DNA from: CAYYJS01 sp964472315 | GTDB taxonomy: Bacteria; Verrucomicrobiota; Kiritimatiellia; UBA8416 | Assembly (NCBI GenBank): GCA_964472315.1 | Contig: CAYYJS010000036.1 | Coordinates: 1-32,773, forward strand | Direction: 5' to 3' | Length of the DNA: 32,773 bases | In this document: piece by piece, positions 1-7,319 of the stretch | Layout of the letters: each line of letters opens with the position of its first letter | Numbering within the stretch: the first letter of the stretch is position 1 | Notes under the pieces: model-generated | The model's input: the letters and a program-made list of their open reading frames with translations, nothing else | What the model was told of the DNA's origin: nothing | The model's database searches: none | Program-made: the position numbers and the translations under genes

Positions 1-59
1 GCAAGCCCGTCAAGGCGACCCGATCAGGGATGCACCGAATCGCAAATGCGCCCAGGGAT

Positions 60-78
60 GCCCCGACGGGCCTTTTTT
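60..78 (+). terminator. Rho-independent terminator of an upstream gene
   Basis: A short GC hairpin (GCCC, loop CGAC, GGGC) is followed directly by a run of six T. It would end a plus-strand transcript that enters from outside the window. The stem is only 4 bp, so the call rests largely on the T run. Confidence 0.5.
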
Positions 79-80
79 CG

Positions 81-110
81 TTGACGGTTCGGCCGGTGAC
101 GGGCCATGAT
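81..110 (+). promoter_or_regulatory. Possible sigma70 promoter of the exopolysaccharide operon
   Basis: TTGACG (81-86) lies 18 bases upstream of CATGAT (105-110), just after the terminator and about 100 bases before the first gene. The -10 matches four of six consensus positions. This is a plausible but weak call, as no better pair was seen before the operon. Confidence 0.3.
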
Positions 111-207
111 ACCACGATATTCGACTCGGGTGTGTACCGCCGGGGAGGCGTGGTCTCCGCGAGACTGGGCCGGCACCGGCTGACTTGGTTGGCAAAGGGA
201 GAACAGG

Positions 208-1428
208 ATGATCAGGTTCGTGTCTGGTGTTGTGCTCGCCGTTGGCGTATCGGCGATGCTGTCGCAAGTCGTTCAGGCGCAGGACGAATCGCAGGCGCCG
301 TCCGCCGTCCGCCCTGTGGTGTTCTCGGCCGAGGTGGTGGTCGAAAGCACGGATAACCGTGACTCGCTCGAAGCGAACAAGGAAAGCAATATCGACACCT
401 ACGTCAACCCGCGCGTTGACATCGTCCATCACGGCGCCCGTACCTGGATGGACTTCTACTATGTCCCGCGCTTTCGGTATCGCTCCGACCCCAGCGACTT
501 TCAGAACGATACCGAATGGATGCACGACCTGGGCATGCTTCTGCAGCACAACGCCAGCGATCGGTTGCGCCTGCGCTTGGACGAGAAGTATGACTTCACG
601 GACGACCCGTCCGTCGAGGAAGGCGGCATCACCATTCGTGGCGACCAGAGTTATTTCCTGAACCGCGCGACCGTTGGCGTGAACTATGACGTGCTGGAAG
701 CCTCGAACCTGGATGTGGCGGGGACGCACCGGATCAAGCGATACGACGAGCAGGTTGTGGCCGACTTCGCCGACGAGGACGAGTTGGGTGTCGTGGCGAC
801 GGCGCGCCATCAGATGACCGCGACGATGCGTCTGATGGGCATCCTGCAGTACAGCGAGTATGGGTACGAGACGTTCGATCGCCTGTCCCGCGACTTCAGC
901 ACCACGATTGTGGCCGGCGGTCTCGAGTATCTGATTTCCGAGACCGCTGTCGCGGCGCTGGCGGCGGGTTGGCAGACCCGCGATTATGACGATGCCGGCT
1001 TGGGTGTCGAAGGCATGCCGTATGCCAAGGCCTCGCTGAGCACGACCGGTGGACGGACGCGTATTTCGGGCGAAGTGCTGCATGGCCTGCGCGATTCCGA
1101 TGTGTTCCCGTTCGCTTCGCAGGAATACACGGATATCCGGGCGCAGGTCGCGTGCGACATCACGGGCAAACTGAAACTCCATGGGGGTGCGACGTACCGT
1201 TTGTCTTCGTACGATGAGGACCAGACACCGGGCGGGACGGTTCCCGGAGACTTCGTGAAGCAGCGCAGCGGCGACGAAATCACGACGGTCATCGATGCGG
1301 CGCTCAGTTACGATGTGGCGGACAACATGACGGTGTTGGTCGGCCAGCGCTTCGAGGATGTGGACTCCGACGTGGGCCAGTCGTACACGAAGAACACGTC
1401 GCGCGTCGCCCTCGGGGTCAAATTCTAA
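208..1428 (+). CDS. Outer-membrane beta-barrel protein of an exopolysaccharide locus
   Basis: A 406-residue protein with an N-terminal signal peptide (hydrophobic residues about 5-22, cleavage probably after VVQA at about 24). The mature part alternates polar and hydrophobic/aromatic residues throughout, as in barrel strands, and ends in a terminal phenylalanine (VALGVKF), the usual outer-membrane insertion signal. The style resembles putative beta-barrel porin 2 proteins found beside Wzz/Wza genes; that family assignment is from memory. It is first in the operon, 90 bases before the BY-kinase gene and separated from it by a hairpin, so it may also be transcribed alone. The likely role is passage or anchoring of polysaccharide at the outer membrane (inference from context). 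A GGGAGAACAGG Shine-Dalgarno-like stretch precedes the ATG. Confidence 0.75.
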   Translation: MIRFVSGVVLAVGVSAMLSQVVQAQDESQAPSAVRPVVFSAEVVVESTDNRDSLEANKESNIDTYVNPRVDIVHHGARTWMDFYYVPRFRYRSDPSDFQNDTEWMHDLGMLLQHNASDRLRLRLDEKYDFTDDPSVEEGGITIRGDQSYFLNRATVGVNYDVLEASNLDVAGTHRIKRYDEQVVADFADEDELGVVATARHQMTATMRLMGILQYSEYGYETFDRLSRDFSTTIVAGGLEYLISETAVAALAAGWQTRDYDDAGLGVEGMPYAKASLSTTGGRTRISGEVLHGLRDSDVFPFASQEYTDIRAQVACDITGKLKLHGGATYRLSSYDEDQTPGGTVPGDFVKQRSGDEITTVIDAALSYDVADNMTVLVGQRFEDVDSDVGQSYTKNTSRVALGVKF

Positions 1429-1450
1429 AGAGAGCCGGTCTCGACGCCTG

Positions 1451-1480
1451 ACGGCCATCGCCCGCGCGGGTGATGGCCGT
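1451..1480 (+). terminator. Strong hairpin between barrel gene and BY-kinase gene
   Basis: Two 15-base arms, ACGGCCATCGCCCGC and GCGGGTGATGGCCGT, form an almost perfect hairpin (one G-T pair) 22 bases after the barrel gene. The following TCGTTGTCCTTG is only moderately T-rich, so it may attenuate rather than fully terminate, giving more barrel protein than downstream products. Confidence 0.5.
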
Positions 1481-1518
1481 TCGTTGTCCTTGACTGGGGC
1501 GCCGGATGGCTGATTGGC

Positions 1519-3627
1519 ATGACCGATAACCGAGAAACGCTGCATTTCCTCGACTACTGGCGGGTGATCAGTTCCCGCAAGGAAATCGTCATCGCCGTCT
1601 CCCTGCTCGTGGTGGTGACCGGGATCGCGGTCACTTACGCGATGCCCAAGGTTTACTCCGCATCGGCGGTCATCCGTGTCCAGAAAGAGACGCCGGATGT
1701 CAAGGTGTTCTCCCCCGAGTTGATGCAGTACGACCCGCTCTTTATGCGGACGCAGTTCGAGATCATCCAGTCGCGCCCGATCATCGAGGAAGTCGTCCGG
1801 CGTCGGGACTTGGACAAGAAGTTCGCGAAGGCCTATCAGATGGAGCAGTTGCCGCCCGCGCTGCAACTGGACCAGGCCTACAAGATTCTCTCGCGGCGGA
1901 TGAAAGTCCAGCAGTACCGCGACACGAATCTGATCGAGATCCAGATCTTCCTGTCCGAGCCGAAGGACAGCGCCCGCTTCGAGGCCGCCGCGGCGGCGAA
2001 CATGGTGGCCAGCGTCTATGAGAGCAACACCTCGGGGCGCAGCCGGCGCGTCAAGGAAGGCGCGTTGCGGGCGCTGCACGACTCCTGGCAGGAGCAGGAG
2101 AAGCGGGTCAGCGAACTGCAAAAGGAGGCCGAGGCCATCCGCCAGAAATACGCGATCAACGTGGTTGACCCCGGGTCGGCCTCGCGCATGTCGCTCGACC
2201 GGATGACCCTGATGCACCTTGAGGAGCTTCGCATCCAGATGAGTCATGAACTGGCCGACAAAGAGTCCCGTCACAAGCTCGTGGCGTCCCTGTCCGCCGA
2301 GAAGATGCTTGAGGCCGCGCCGTACCTGTTGAAGGACCCGATCCTGTCCAGCCTCGTCGCGCAGAAGCGGGAATCCGAGGTGAACCTGAGCCAGTTGCTC
2401 AATGCCTACGGCGAGAACCACCCGAACGTGGTGCGCGTGAAGTCCGTGATCGAGCAGCTTGACCAGAAGATCGGCGACGCGCTCGGCGGTCTGCGGATGG
2501 GCGTCATGGCCGAGTACGATGCCGCCAAGGCCAAACTCAAGATCATCGAGGATGAACTCGCCGAAAAGAAGATCTCGGTCCGCGAGATGGATGCCGGCGC
2601 CTACAACATCTTCAACGAAGCCATGGCCGCGCTTGACCACGCCCGAAAGATCCGCGATGCGCTCGAACTGCGCTACCTGCAGGAGGATATCGAACTGCGG
2701 ATCCCCCATACGACGGTCGAACTGATCGAGGAGGCCAAGCCTTCCGCCGAGAACGATCACGTCAGCCCCAACTTCCCCCTGAACGTGGCGCTGAGCATCA
2801 TCGTCGGTCTCGGGGTCGGCATCGGACTGGCCTACTTCGTCGAATACCTCGACACGTCGGTCAAGTCCATCGAGGATATCGAATCGGCCATGGCGCTGCC
2901 GGTTCTCGGCGTGATTCCGCAGAAGGTGCGGCCGCTGATCGAGGAAGGCGCGAACCCGGCGCACGCCGAGTCGTACCGTATTCTGCGGACCAACATCCAG
3001 TTTGCCGAAAAGTTCAAGGGTGGCAAGTCGCTGTGCTTCACCAGCGGCAGCATGGGCGAGGGCAAGTCCCTGACGTTGTTCAACCTCGCCTGCGTGTGCG
3101 CGCAACTGGGCGATCGCGTCATCGTCATCGACTCCGATCTGCACCGCCCGCGGCAGCACCGCATGTTCAAGGTTTCGAACAAGGTGGGGCTGGCCAACGT
3201 TCTGATCGGGGAGATGACGCTGGACTCCGTCATCGTGCCGAATGCGATTCCCAACCTCGATTTCCTCCCGAGTGGCAAGCTCGATTCGGGCGTCCACGGG
3301 CTGTTGGACACCCAGCGCATGCGGTCGCTGGTGGCGGACCTGAAGTCGCGCTACGACATGGTCCTTTTCGATGCGCCGCCGATCATCGGGGTCAGCGATG
3401 CCTCGGTGTTGGCGCGCGAGGTCGACGGGGTCATGCTGCTGATCCAGCACCGGAAGTATCCGAAGGCCGTTTCCATGCGGGCGAAAGGGATGTTGGACAA
3501 CATGGGCGCGAAGGTGCTGGGCGTGGTCCTGAACAACATCAACATCTCGCGGGAGCAGTCGTACTATTACTACCACCAGTATTACTATCAGTCCGAATAC
3601 ACGAATTCTCGGAAGCGTGCATCATGA
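1519..3627 (+). CDS. Wzz-type chain-length protein fused to BY-kinase (polysaccharide co-polymerase, tyrosine autokinase)
   Basis: A 702-residue inner-membrane protein. The N-terminus is a Wzz domain with a first TM segment at about 23-43. A long coiled-coil periplasmic region follows (about 170-400), then a second TM at about 421-441 (LSIIVGLGVGIGLAYF). The cytoplasmic P-loop kinase domain carries Walker A SGSMGEGKS (about 508-516), Walker A' VIVIDSDLHRPR (about 534-545) and Walker B MVLFDAPP (about 613-620). The tail YYYYHQYYYQSEY holds eight tyrosines, the autophosphorylation cluster typical of bacterial tyrosine kinases. It would set chain length and drive export through the Wza-like protein. 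Its stop overlaps the next start by 4 bases (ATGA), so the two are translationally coupled. In Walker A the usual proline before GEGK is methionine. Confidence 0.92.
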   Translation: MTDNRETLHFLDYWRVISSRKEIVIAVSLLVVVTGIAVTYAMPKVYSASAVIRVQKETPDVKVFSPELMQYDPLFMRTQFEIIQSRPIIEEVVRRRDLDKKFAKAYQMEQLPPALQLDQAYKILSRRMKVQQYRDTNLIEIQIFLSEPKDSARFEAAAAANMVASVYESNTSGRSRRVKEGALRALHDSWQEQEKRVSELQKEAEAIRQKYAINVVDPGSASRMSLDRMTLMHLEELRIQMSHELADKESRHKLVASLSAEKMLEAAPYLLKDPILSSLVAQKRESEVNLSQLLNAYGENHPNVVRVKSVIEQLDQKIGDALGGLRMGVMAEYDAAKAKLKIIEDELAEKKISVREMDAGAYNIFNEAMAALDHARKIRDALELRYLQEDIELRIPHTTVELIEEAKPSAENDHVSPNFPLNVALSIIVGLGVGIGLAYFVEYLDTSVKSIEDIESAMALPVLGVIPQKVRPLIEEGANPAHAESYRILRTNIQFAEKFKGGKSLCFTSGSMGEGKSLTLFNLACVCAQLGDRVIVIDSDLHRPRQHRMFKVSNKVGLANVLIGEMTLDSVIVPNAIPNLDFLPSGKLDSGVHGLLDTQRMRSLVADLKSRYDMVLFDAPPIIGVSDASVLAREVDGVMLLIQHRKYPKAVSMRAKGMLDNMGAKVLGVVLNNINISREQSYYYYHQYYYQSEYTNSRKRAS

Positions 3628-4517
3628 GGCACACGTGGCCAGTTCCGACGTCCCGGGTCGGGCGTCTCGCGCGGATCGCGGCAGGTCTCGCGCTACTGGT
3701 CGCCGGCGGTTGCGCATCGTCACGACCGGGCATCGACGAGCACCGGATGGTCGCTTACCAGCCGATGACCGATGCCATCCGGATCGCCTTGCCCGTGCCC
3801 GCCGAGACCGCTCCGGCGGGTGTTGTGCCGTCCGCTGCCGTGGACGAGTCCACGGCGGGCGTCGCGACGGGTGCGACCTCCACGGTCGAGTTCGTCGCCG
3901 TCGTGCCGCCGGGTGAACCGGCGCCGACGTCGTCGGTTCCATCCGTCGCGGACGCGGCGGGCACCAACCTTATCGTTACGGCCGTTCCGGACGCGGCGGG
4001 CACCAACCTTGTCGTTGCGGCCGTACCGGACGAAGCCGGGCGCCTGCTGCATCGCGGCAGCAAGGTGCTGATCCGGCTGCGCGGCATCCCCGAGGCCGAG
4101 GAATTCACCGACCAGATCGACGATGCCGGCGAGGTCACGTTCACGCACATCGGCTCCGTCAAGATCGCCGGGCTGTCGACAGCCGACGCCGAACGGCTCG
4201 TGGAGCAGATGTACGTCGATCGCCAGGTGTACCGCCAGATCAATGTGATCATCACGGCGGAGGAAGAGGACTACTTCGTGCTCGGCGAGGTGCGCAAGCC
4301 CGGCAAATACTCGTTCACCCGCAAGATGACGCTGATGCAGGCGGTCAGCGAGGCGGGCGGGTTCACGCCCTTCGCCCAGCGGCGGAAGATCAAGGTGATG
4401 AAGGAACGGACGAAGGAGTTCACGCTATACGATGCCGGCGCCATCGCGGACGGCAAAGACGTGGACCCGTTGATCGAGCCGGGAGATGTCATCGATGTCC
4501 CTCGTCGCTGGTATTGA
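3624..4517 (+). CDS. Wza-like polysaccharide export lipoprotein
   Basis: A 297-residue protein. The start at 3624 is chosen because ATG overlaps the kinase stop and begins a signal sequence ending in a lipobox-like VAGG-Cys30. After an Ala/Pro/Val-rich low-complexity linker (about 50-135), the poly-export domain runs from about 136 to 215 (RGSKVLIRLRGIPE... GEVTFTHIGSVKIAGLS...). A single SLBB-like domain follows (YFVLGEVRKPGKYSFT... LMQAVSEAGGFTPFA...IEPGDVIDVPRRWY). Proteins of this family form the outer-membrane export channel partnered with Wzz/BY-kinase, and this one is shorter than E. coli Wza. The linker contains a near-identical 39-base tandem duplication (3951-4028). It is coupled to the upstream kinase and overlaps the next gene by about 30 bases. 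Confidence 0.9.
   Translation: MRHTWPVPTSRVGRLARIAAGLALLVAGGCASSRPGIDEHRMVAYQPMTDAIRIALPVPAETAPAGVVPSAAVDESTAGVATGATSTVEFVAVVPPGEPAPTSSVPSVADAAGTNLIVTAVPDAAGTNLVVAAVPDEAGRLLHRGSKVLIRLRGIPEAEEFTDQIDDAGEVTFTHIGSVKIAGLSTADAERLVEQMYVDRQVYRQINVIITAEEEDYFVLGEVRKPGKYSFTRKMTLMQAVSEAGGFTPFAQRRKIKVMKERTKEFTLYDAGAIADGKDVDPLIEPGDVIDVPRRWY
3951..4028 (+). repeat. 39-bp tandem duplication inside the export lipoprotein gene
   Basis: Copies at 3951-3989 and 3990-4028 differ at only 3 of 39 bases. Each encodes a 13-residue unit DAAGTNL(I/V)V(T/A)AVP, and a degenerate third unit (DEAGRLLH) follows. The repeat stays in frame and only lengthens the linker between lipid anchor and export domain. Confidence 0.85.
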
Positions 4518-5112
4518 CCGCCACGGCCATGGCGCGCATCGAACGACCGTGTGGGCGGGGCTGCTTGTCTGTCTGATGCTGGCGGGGGTGTCGGCCACGG
4601 CGGCCCTGCCGAACGACGCGGACGCGCTCGTCGGGGGCGTCGTCAGCAACGCGGCGTGGGCCGCGGTGCTCGAGACGATCGCGACGAAGGCGGTCGAGAA
4701 TGCCGGTGCCGCGCGAACCGATGCCGAGACCGCGTACCTGGCGGCATTGCGGTCCAATGACCGGAAAACCATCGAGGCCGCCGAGGATGAGCTGCGCGAT
4801 CGGCGACGAGACATGGCGCGTGCGCTGGGGATGTTCGAGGAGGCCATCGAGGCGAGCGTCGCCGTGCAGTGCGCGGCGAAGACGGCGCGCGCTTCCGTCG
4901 CCGAATCGACGGCCGGAGGCGCCGACGACGACCGGCGGGCGCGCGGGGCGGCGAAACGGCTGCGGGCGTCCGCCGACGTCAGCGCTGAAGCGCTGGCGCG
5001 AATGAACGACATCCTCGCGAAGATGAAGCAGCGCTGGCTGGTACCCGCCCTTGGCGGCGCGGGCGATGGCGGCGCGGGCGATGGCGGCAACGGGGATGAG
5101 GCGGGGCGGTGA
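4486..5112 (+). CDS. Secreted coiled-coil protein of unknown function
   Basis: A 208-residue protein that I do not recognise. A hydrophobic segment (about 22-38, VWAGLLVCLMLAGVSATA) looks like a signal peptide with cleavage near ATA-A. The mature part is almost all charged and alanine-rich helix (TDAETAYLAALRSNDRKT..., DELRDRRRDMARALGMFEEA), probably coiled coil, with a Gly/Asp-rich tail built from 15-base repeats (5053-5097). The start is uncertain: ATG 4486 or ATG 4495, both inside the end of the export gene. The gene overlaps the next one by 4 bases (GTGA), so it belongs to the exopolysaccharide operon, perhaps as a periplasmic accessory. That role is only inferred from position. Confidence 0.65.
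   Translation: MSSMSLVAGIDRHGHGAHRTTVWAGLLVCLMLAGVSATAALPNDADALVGGVVSNAAWAAVLETIATKAVENAGAARTDAETAYLAALRSNDRKTIEAAEDELRDRRRDMARALGMFEEAIEASVAVQCAAKTARASVAESTAGGADDDRRARGAAKRLRASADVSAEALARMNDILAKMKQRWLVPALGGAGDGGAGDGGNGDEAGR
5053..5097 (+). repeat. 15-bp tandem repeat encoding GGAGD units
   Basis: Two identical 15-base units (5053-5067, 5068-5082) and a diverged third (5083-5097) encode GGAGD, GGAGD, GGNGD at the C-terminus of the coiled-coil protein. A slippage-prone low-complexity tail is the simplest explanation. Confidence 0.75.
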
Positions 5113-5705
5113 ACGCGGGGTCAGCGAATCGATGTCTGCGGGTCGCCGCGGGGCTGGTCCTGATCGCGGGCGGGACGGTCGGGGCGTGGCGGGCCGGCGT
5201 CGTCGCCGCCGCACAGATCGACTATCTGCACCTGAAATACGGCGGAACGCCCGTATCGCTCGAGCATCAGCGGGAAGTCGCTGAAAAGGCCTACCGCCGG
5301 TACCCATCGAACTTCAATCTGGCGATCCTGATGGCCGAACGGTACTGGCATGCGCGCGACGGCGCGGGCGACCGGGCCGCGACGCTGGCCGAATCCGAGC
5401 GCTGGTGCGACCGCGGACTGGCCGAGAACGCGTTCAACAGCGCCTTGCTGCTGGTCAAGGCGAACCTGATCGCGGAACGTGACATTGGCGCCGCGATCGA
5501 CCATTGGGCGGCCTATGTCGAATGGGACTACTGGAACTCGTACAACCATGCCTTCCTGGCCGATCTCTACTGTCGCGCCGGACGGTTTGAAGAAGCGGCG
5601 GATCGCGTGCGGTTGCTCCGCGGGCGCCGGGAGCATGCGTGGATCTCGCAGCGCCTGAGCGACGCCATCCTGGCGGACATGCAGCCCCCCGCCGATACTC
5701 CCTGA
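5109..5705 (+). CDS. Membrane-anchored TPR-like protein, last gene of exopolysaccharide operon
   Basis: A 198-residue protein starting at GTG 5109, which overlaps the preceding stop (GTGA). One N-terminal hydrophobic segment (about 12-35) is probably an uncleaved anchor. The remainder is helical with TPR-like pairs (AEKAYRRYPSNFNLAILMAERYW..., AIDHWAAYVEWDYWNSYNHAFLADLYCRAGRFEEAADRVR). TPR proteins often scaffold polysaccharide export and polymerisation machines, which fits this location, but no specific family was recognised. An ATG start is absent near the N-terminus, and the overlap supports GTG. Confidence 0.7.
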   Translation: MNAGSANRCLRVAAGLVLIAGGTVGAWRAGVVAAAQIDYLHLKYGGTPVSLEHQREVAEKAYRRYPSNFNLAILMAERYWHARDGAGDRAATLAESERWCDRGLAENAFNSALLLVKANLIAERDIGAAIDHWAAYVEWDYWNSYNHAFLADLYCRAGRFEEAADRVRLLRGRREHAWISQRLSDAILADMQPPADTP

Positions 5706-5757
5706 AGGCCGCGGGGAAGTTTCCGGCTGAAGCCGGGACTCCGGCGGGGAACAGTGA

Positions 5758-5834
5758 TGGTCGGGGCGGAGGGATTTGAACCCTCGACCTTTTGGTCCCG
5801 AACCAAACGCGCTACCAGGCTGCGCTACGCCCCG
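5758..5834 (-). tRNA. tRNA-Pro (CGG anticodon), CCA encoded
   Basis: Read on the minus strand the sequence folds as a full cloverleaf. The 7-bp acceptor is CGGGGCG/CGCCCCG and the anticodon stem is TTTGG/CCAAA around loop TTCGGGA, which gives anticodon CGG. The T arm is GAGGG-TTCAAAT-CCCTC. The 3' CCA is encoded (5758-5760 on plus). It reads the CCG proline codon, which is common in this GC-rich DNA. Confidence 0.97.
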
Positions 5835-5962
5835 AATGTTTCCACATCGGACGATGCCGCGGTCTGGTCGGTTGGCATCGCCGTGCGCGTTCCTTGAACG
5901 GGGTGCGGCCTGGCATGCCAAGCGACGCCCCATTCCGGCCTCCGCGCGTGCAGAAGGGGGGC

Positions 5963-5990
5963 ATAATAGGCGAAACGGATGGGGAGTCAA
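5963..5990 (-). promoter_or_regulatory. Sigma70-like promoter for tRNA-Pro
   Basis: On the minus strand TTGACT (5985-5990) is followed after 16 bases by TATTAT (5963-5968), a good match. The next gene in that direction is tRNA-Pro at 5834, which implies a leader of about 120 bases to be removed by RNase P. Confidence 0.55.
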
Positions 5991-6018
5991 CAGCGTAATT
6001 CCCCTCGGGGCAATTGTC

Positions 6019-6303
6019 TCACGCCAGGCGCGGGGCGATCTCCGCGGCGGCGCGGCCGACGACGAGGATGCGTTTGACGCGGGACTTGTCGCCGCCGACA
6101 AGCCGCACGCTGGATTTCGGCACGTCCAACGCGTCGGCCAGGAACGCCAGCAGCACCTTGTTGGCCTTGCCGTCGACCGGCGGCGCCTGGAGGCGGATGA
6201 GCAGACAGTCGTCGCGTGCGCCGGCGACCGCGGTCTTCGACGATCGCGGCGTCACGCGGACCGTGAGCACGGCGCCCGCGGGGGTATCGGTCAACCACGT
6301 CAT
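6019..6303 (-). CDS. DUF167 (YggU-like) family protein
   Basis: A 94-residue protein starting at ATG 6303 (MTWLTDTPAG). The longer reading to 6363 adds non-conserved residues, and an AAAGG Shine-Dalgarno sits just before 6303. It shows the DUF167 pattern: beta strand VLTVRVTPRSSKTAVAG, then LQAPPVDGKANKVLLAFLADAL, SSVRLVGGDKSRVKRILV. Proteins of this small alpha/beta family are widespread, with no settled function. Here it stands alone, divergent from infA. Confidence 0.88.
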   Translation of the reverse strand: MTWLTDTPAGAVLTVRVTPRSSKTAVAGARDDCLLIRLQAPPVDGKANKVLLAFLADALDVPKSSVRLVGGDKSRVKRILVVGRAAAEIAPRLA

Positions 6304-6380
6304 GGTGAAGGCCTTTCTGAATGCGGCATGCCGAATCGTTGCGCGCCGCCGCGGCGCGGTCAAGTTTCTTAAACGAATAC

Positions 6381-6409
6381 TTGATCATACAGGGTCAACC
6401 GTGTATCTT
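6381..6409 (+). promoter_or_regulatory. Promoter of infA
   Basis: TTGATC (6381-6386), a 17-base spacer and TATCTT (6404-6409) lie 26 bases ahead of the infA start. This gives a short leader that includes the AAAGG ribosome binding site. Confidence 0.55.
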
Positions 6410-6435
6410 TTGGGGCTGTTTGTCAGAAAGGTACT

Positions 6436-6657
6436 ATGCCGAAAGACGATTCCATCGAGGTAAACGGCACCGTCCTCAAAGTGTTGCCGGCGACGATGTA
6501 TCGCGTGAAGCTCGAGAACGGCCATGAAGTGCTCGCGCACATCTCGGGCAAGATGCGGAAGCACTTCATCCGGATCACGACCGGGGACATGGTGACGCTC
6601 GAGATATCCCCGTACGACCTGACGAAGGGCCGTATCACCTATCGCCACCGGACCTGA
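6436..6657 (+). CDS. infA: Translation initiation factor IF-1
   Basis: A 73-residue protein, full family length, one S1-like OB fold. Diagnostic stretches are IEVNGTVLKVLPATMYRVKLENGHEVLAHISGKMRKHFIRI and GDMVTLEISPYDLTKGRITYRHR. IF-1 binds the 30S A site and helps IF-2 and IF-3 during initiation. AGAAAGG precedes the ATG. It is monocistronic here, with a GC hairpin (6648-6664) at its end but no T run, and it is not embedded in a ribosomal protein operon. Confidence 0.97.
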   Translation: MPKDDSIEVNGTVLKVLPATMYRVKLENGHEVLAHISGKMRKHFIRITTGDMVTLEISPYDLTKGRITYRHRT

Positions 6658-6917
6658 AGTCCGGCGTCCCATCCTGCCGAGTCTTCGGGTGGCGCAGCCA
6701 CGCCCGTCATCTGCTGGTCGTGAGGAAAGAGCCGATGCCTGTGGCCGTTGCGGTGGAGCGTCGCCAGAGCCACGAACGCCTCATCGCCATCCAGGCTCCA
6801 GAACTGACCCTATATCCGGCAGTTCAACTGCGCCGAGGTTGGCCAAATGTTCCATAATACGTTAACAGTTGGTTATAGATATTGTCGCGCAACTCGTCGT
6901 CCGCACCCAGTGAGTGC

Positions 6918-7003
6918 AGATTAAGGCGAACGATTAGGGCGAACGATTAAGGGAGAATCTCGTTGTTTCCCTAATCTTTCGCCCTAATCATTTGCCCTAA
7001 TCT
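6918..7003. repeat. Imperfect 37-40 bp inverted repeat made of GATTAGGG motifs
   Basis: The left arm (6918-6957) and right arm (6967-7003) are imperfect reverse complements around a loop of about 9 bases. Each arm is itself internally repetitive: CGAACGATTA recurs on the left and CCCTAATC recurs three times on the right. It is AT-richer than its surroundings. It could be a folded transcript element, a protein-binding array or remains of a small mobile element. Confidence 0.7.
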
Positions 7004-7086
7004 CTCCAAACAGGTAATCCAACTGCTCTCAACCGGTCGCCAGTCAGAAGTGACCGACTGTGAGATGCGCCCGGAAGGCCCAGTCC

Positions 7087-7232
7087 GCAGCAGTTCTCAT
7101 TTTGACATGTGGCGGGAGACGATGATTGCCGGAGCGCGGGCGTCCCGCCCGCTTTCCCTTCGGTTTTCGCACCCAGAGCGGGCGGGACGCCCGCGCTCCC
7201 GGTGCGCCACATGCCAAAATGAGAACTGCTGC
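7087..7232. mobile_element. Nested inverted-repeat element, REP/MITE-like
   Basis: Outer arms of 28 bases (7087-7114 and 7205-7232) are reverse complements with one mismatch. Inside them a perfect 23-base pair (7131-7153 and 7177-7199) encloses a 23-base loop. Each inner arm also holds its own small palindrome GCGGGC-GTCCC-GCCCGC, so the element looks like two REP units in opposite orientation flanked by terminal inverted repeats. The minus strand reads AGVPPALG...AGGTPAL, a peptide pattern I associate with dispersed repeats in PVC genomes (memory, not checked). No transposase is encoded. It sits directly upstream of the isomerase promoter. Confidence 0.75.
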
Positions 7233-7250
7233 CATCCCGGCATAAAGATG

Positions 7251-7278
7251 TTGCCGGGTGGATGCTGCGTGGTATCAT
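7251..7278 (+). promoter_or_regulatory. Promoter of the sugar phosphate isomerase gene
   Basis: TTGCCG (7251-7256), a 16-base spacer and TATCAT (7273-7278) lie about 40 bases before the start. A 7-bp hairpin CCCGGCA/TGCCGGG (7236-7258) overlaps the -35 box and could bind a regulator or end incoming transcription. Confidence 0.45.
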
Positions 7279-7319
7279 CCGTCGCTCATTCATGGTCTGT
7301 CGTTTCAAGGAGTCGTGAT

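Larger units (their letters stand above)
6658..7319. other. 662-base gene-poor spacer carrying inverted-repeat elements
   Basis: No convincing protein gene lies between infA and the isomerase gene. The first 260 bases show nothing recognisable. From 6918 there is an imperfect hairpin with repeated GATTAGGG-type motifs. From 7087 there is a nested inverted-repeat element. Both are listed separately. The last 70 bases hold the promoter and ribosome binding site of the isomerase gene. Confidence 0.7.

Noticed and set aside
10..3576. Very long minus-strand open frame (over 1100 codons) opposite the exopolysaccharide genes
   Set aside because: High GC keeps antisense frames open. The plus strand carries clear domain-bearing proteins across the same bases, and the antisense translation is His/Arg/Asp-rich without any motif.
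7050..7319. N-terminal extension of the sugar phosphate isomerase
   Set aside because: The frame is open but runs through the nested inverted repeat. A good ribosome binding site and family-like N-terminus place the start at 7320.
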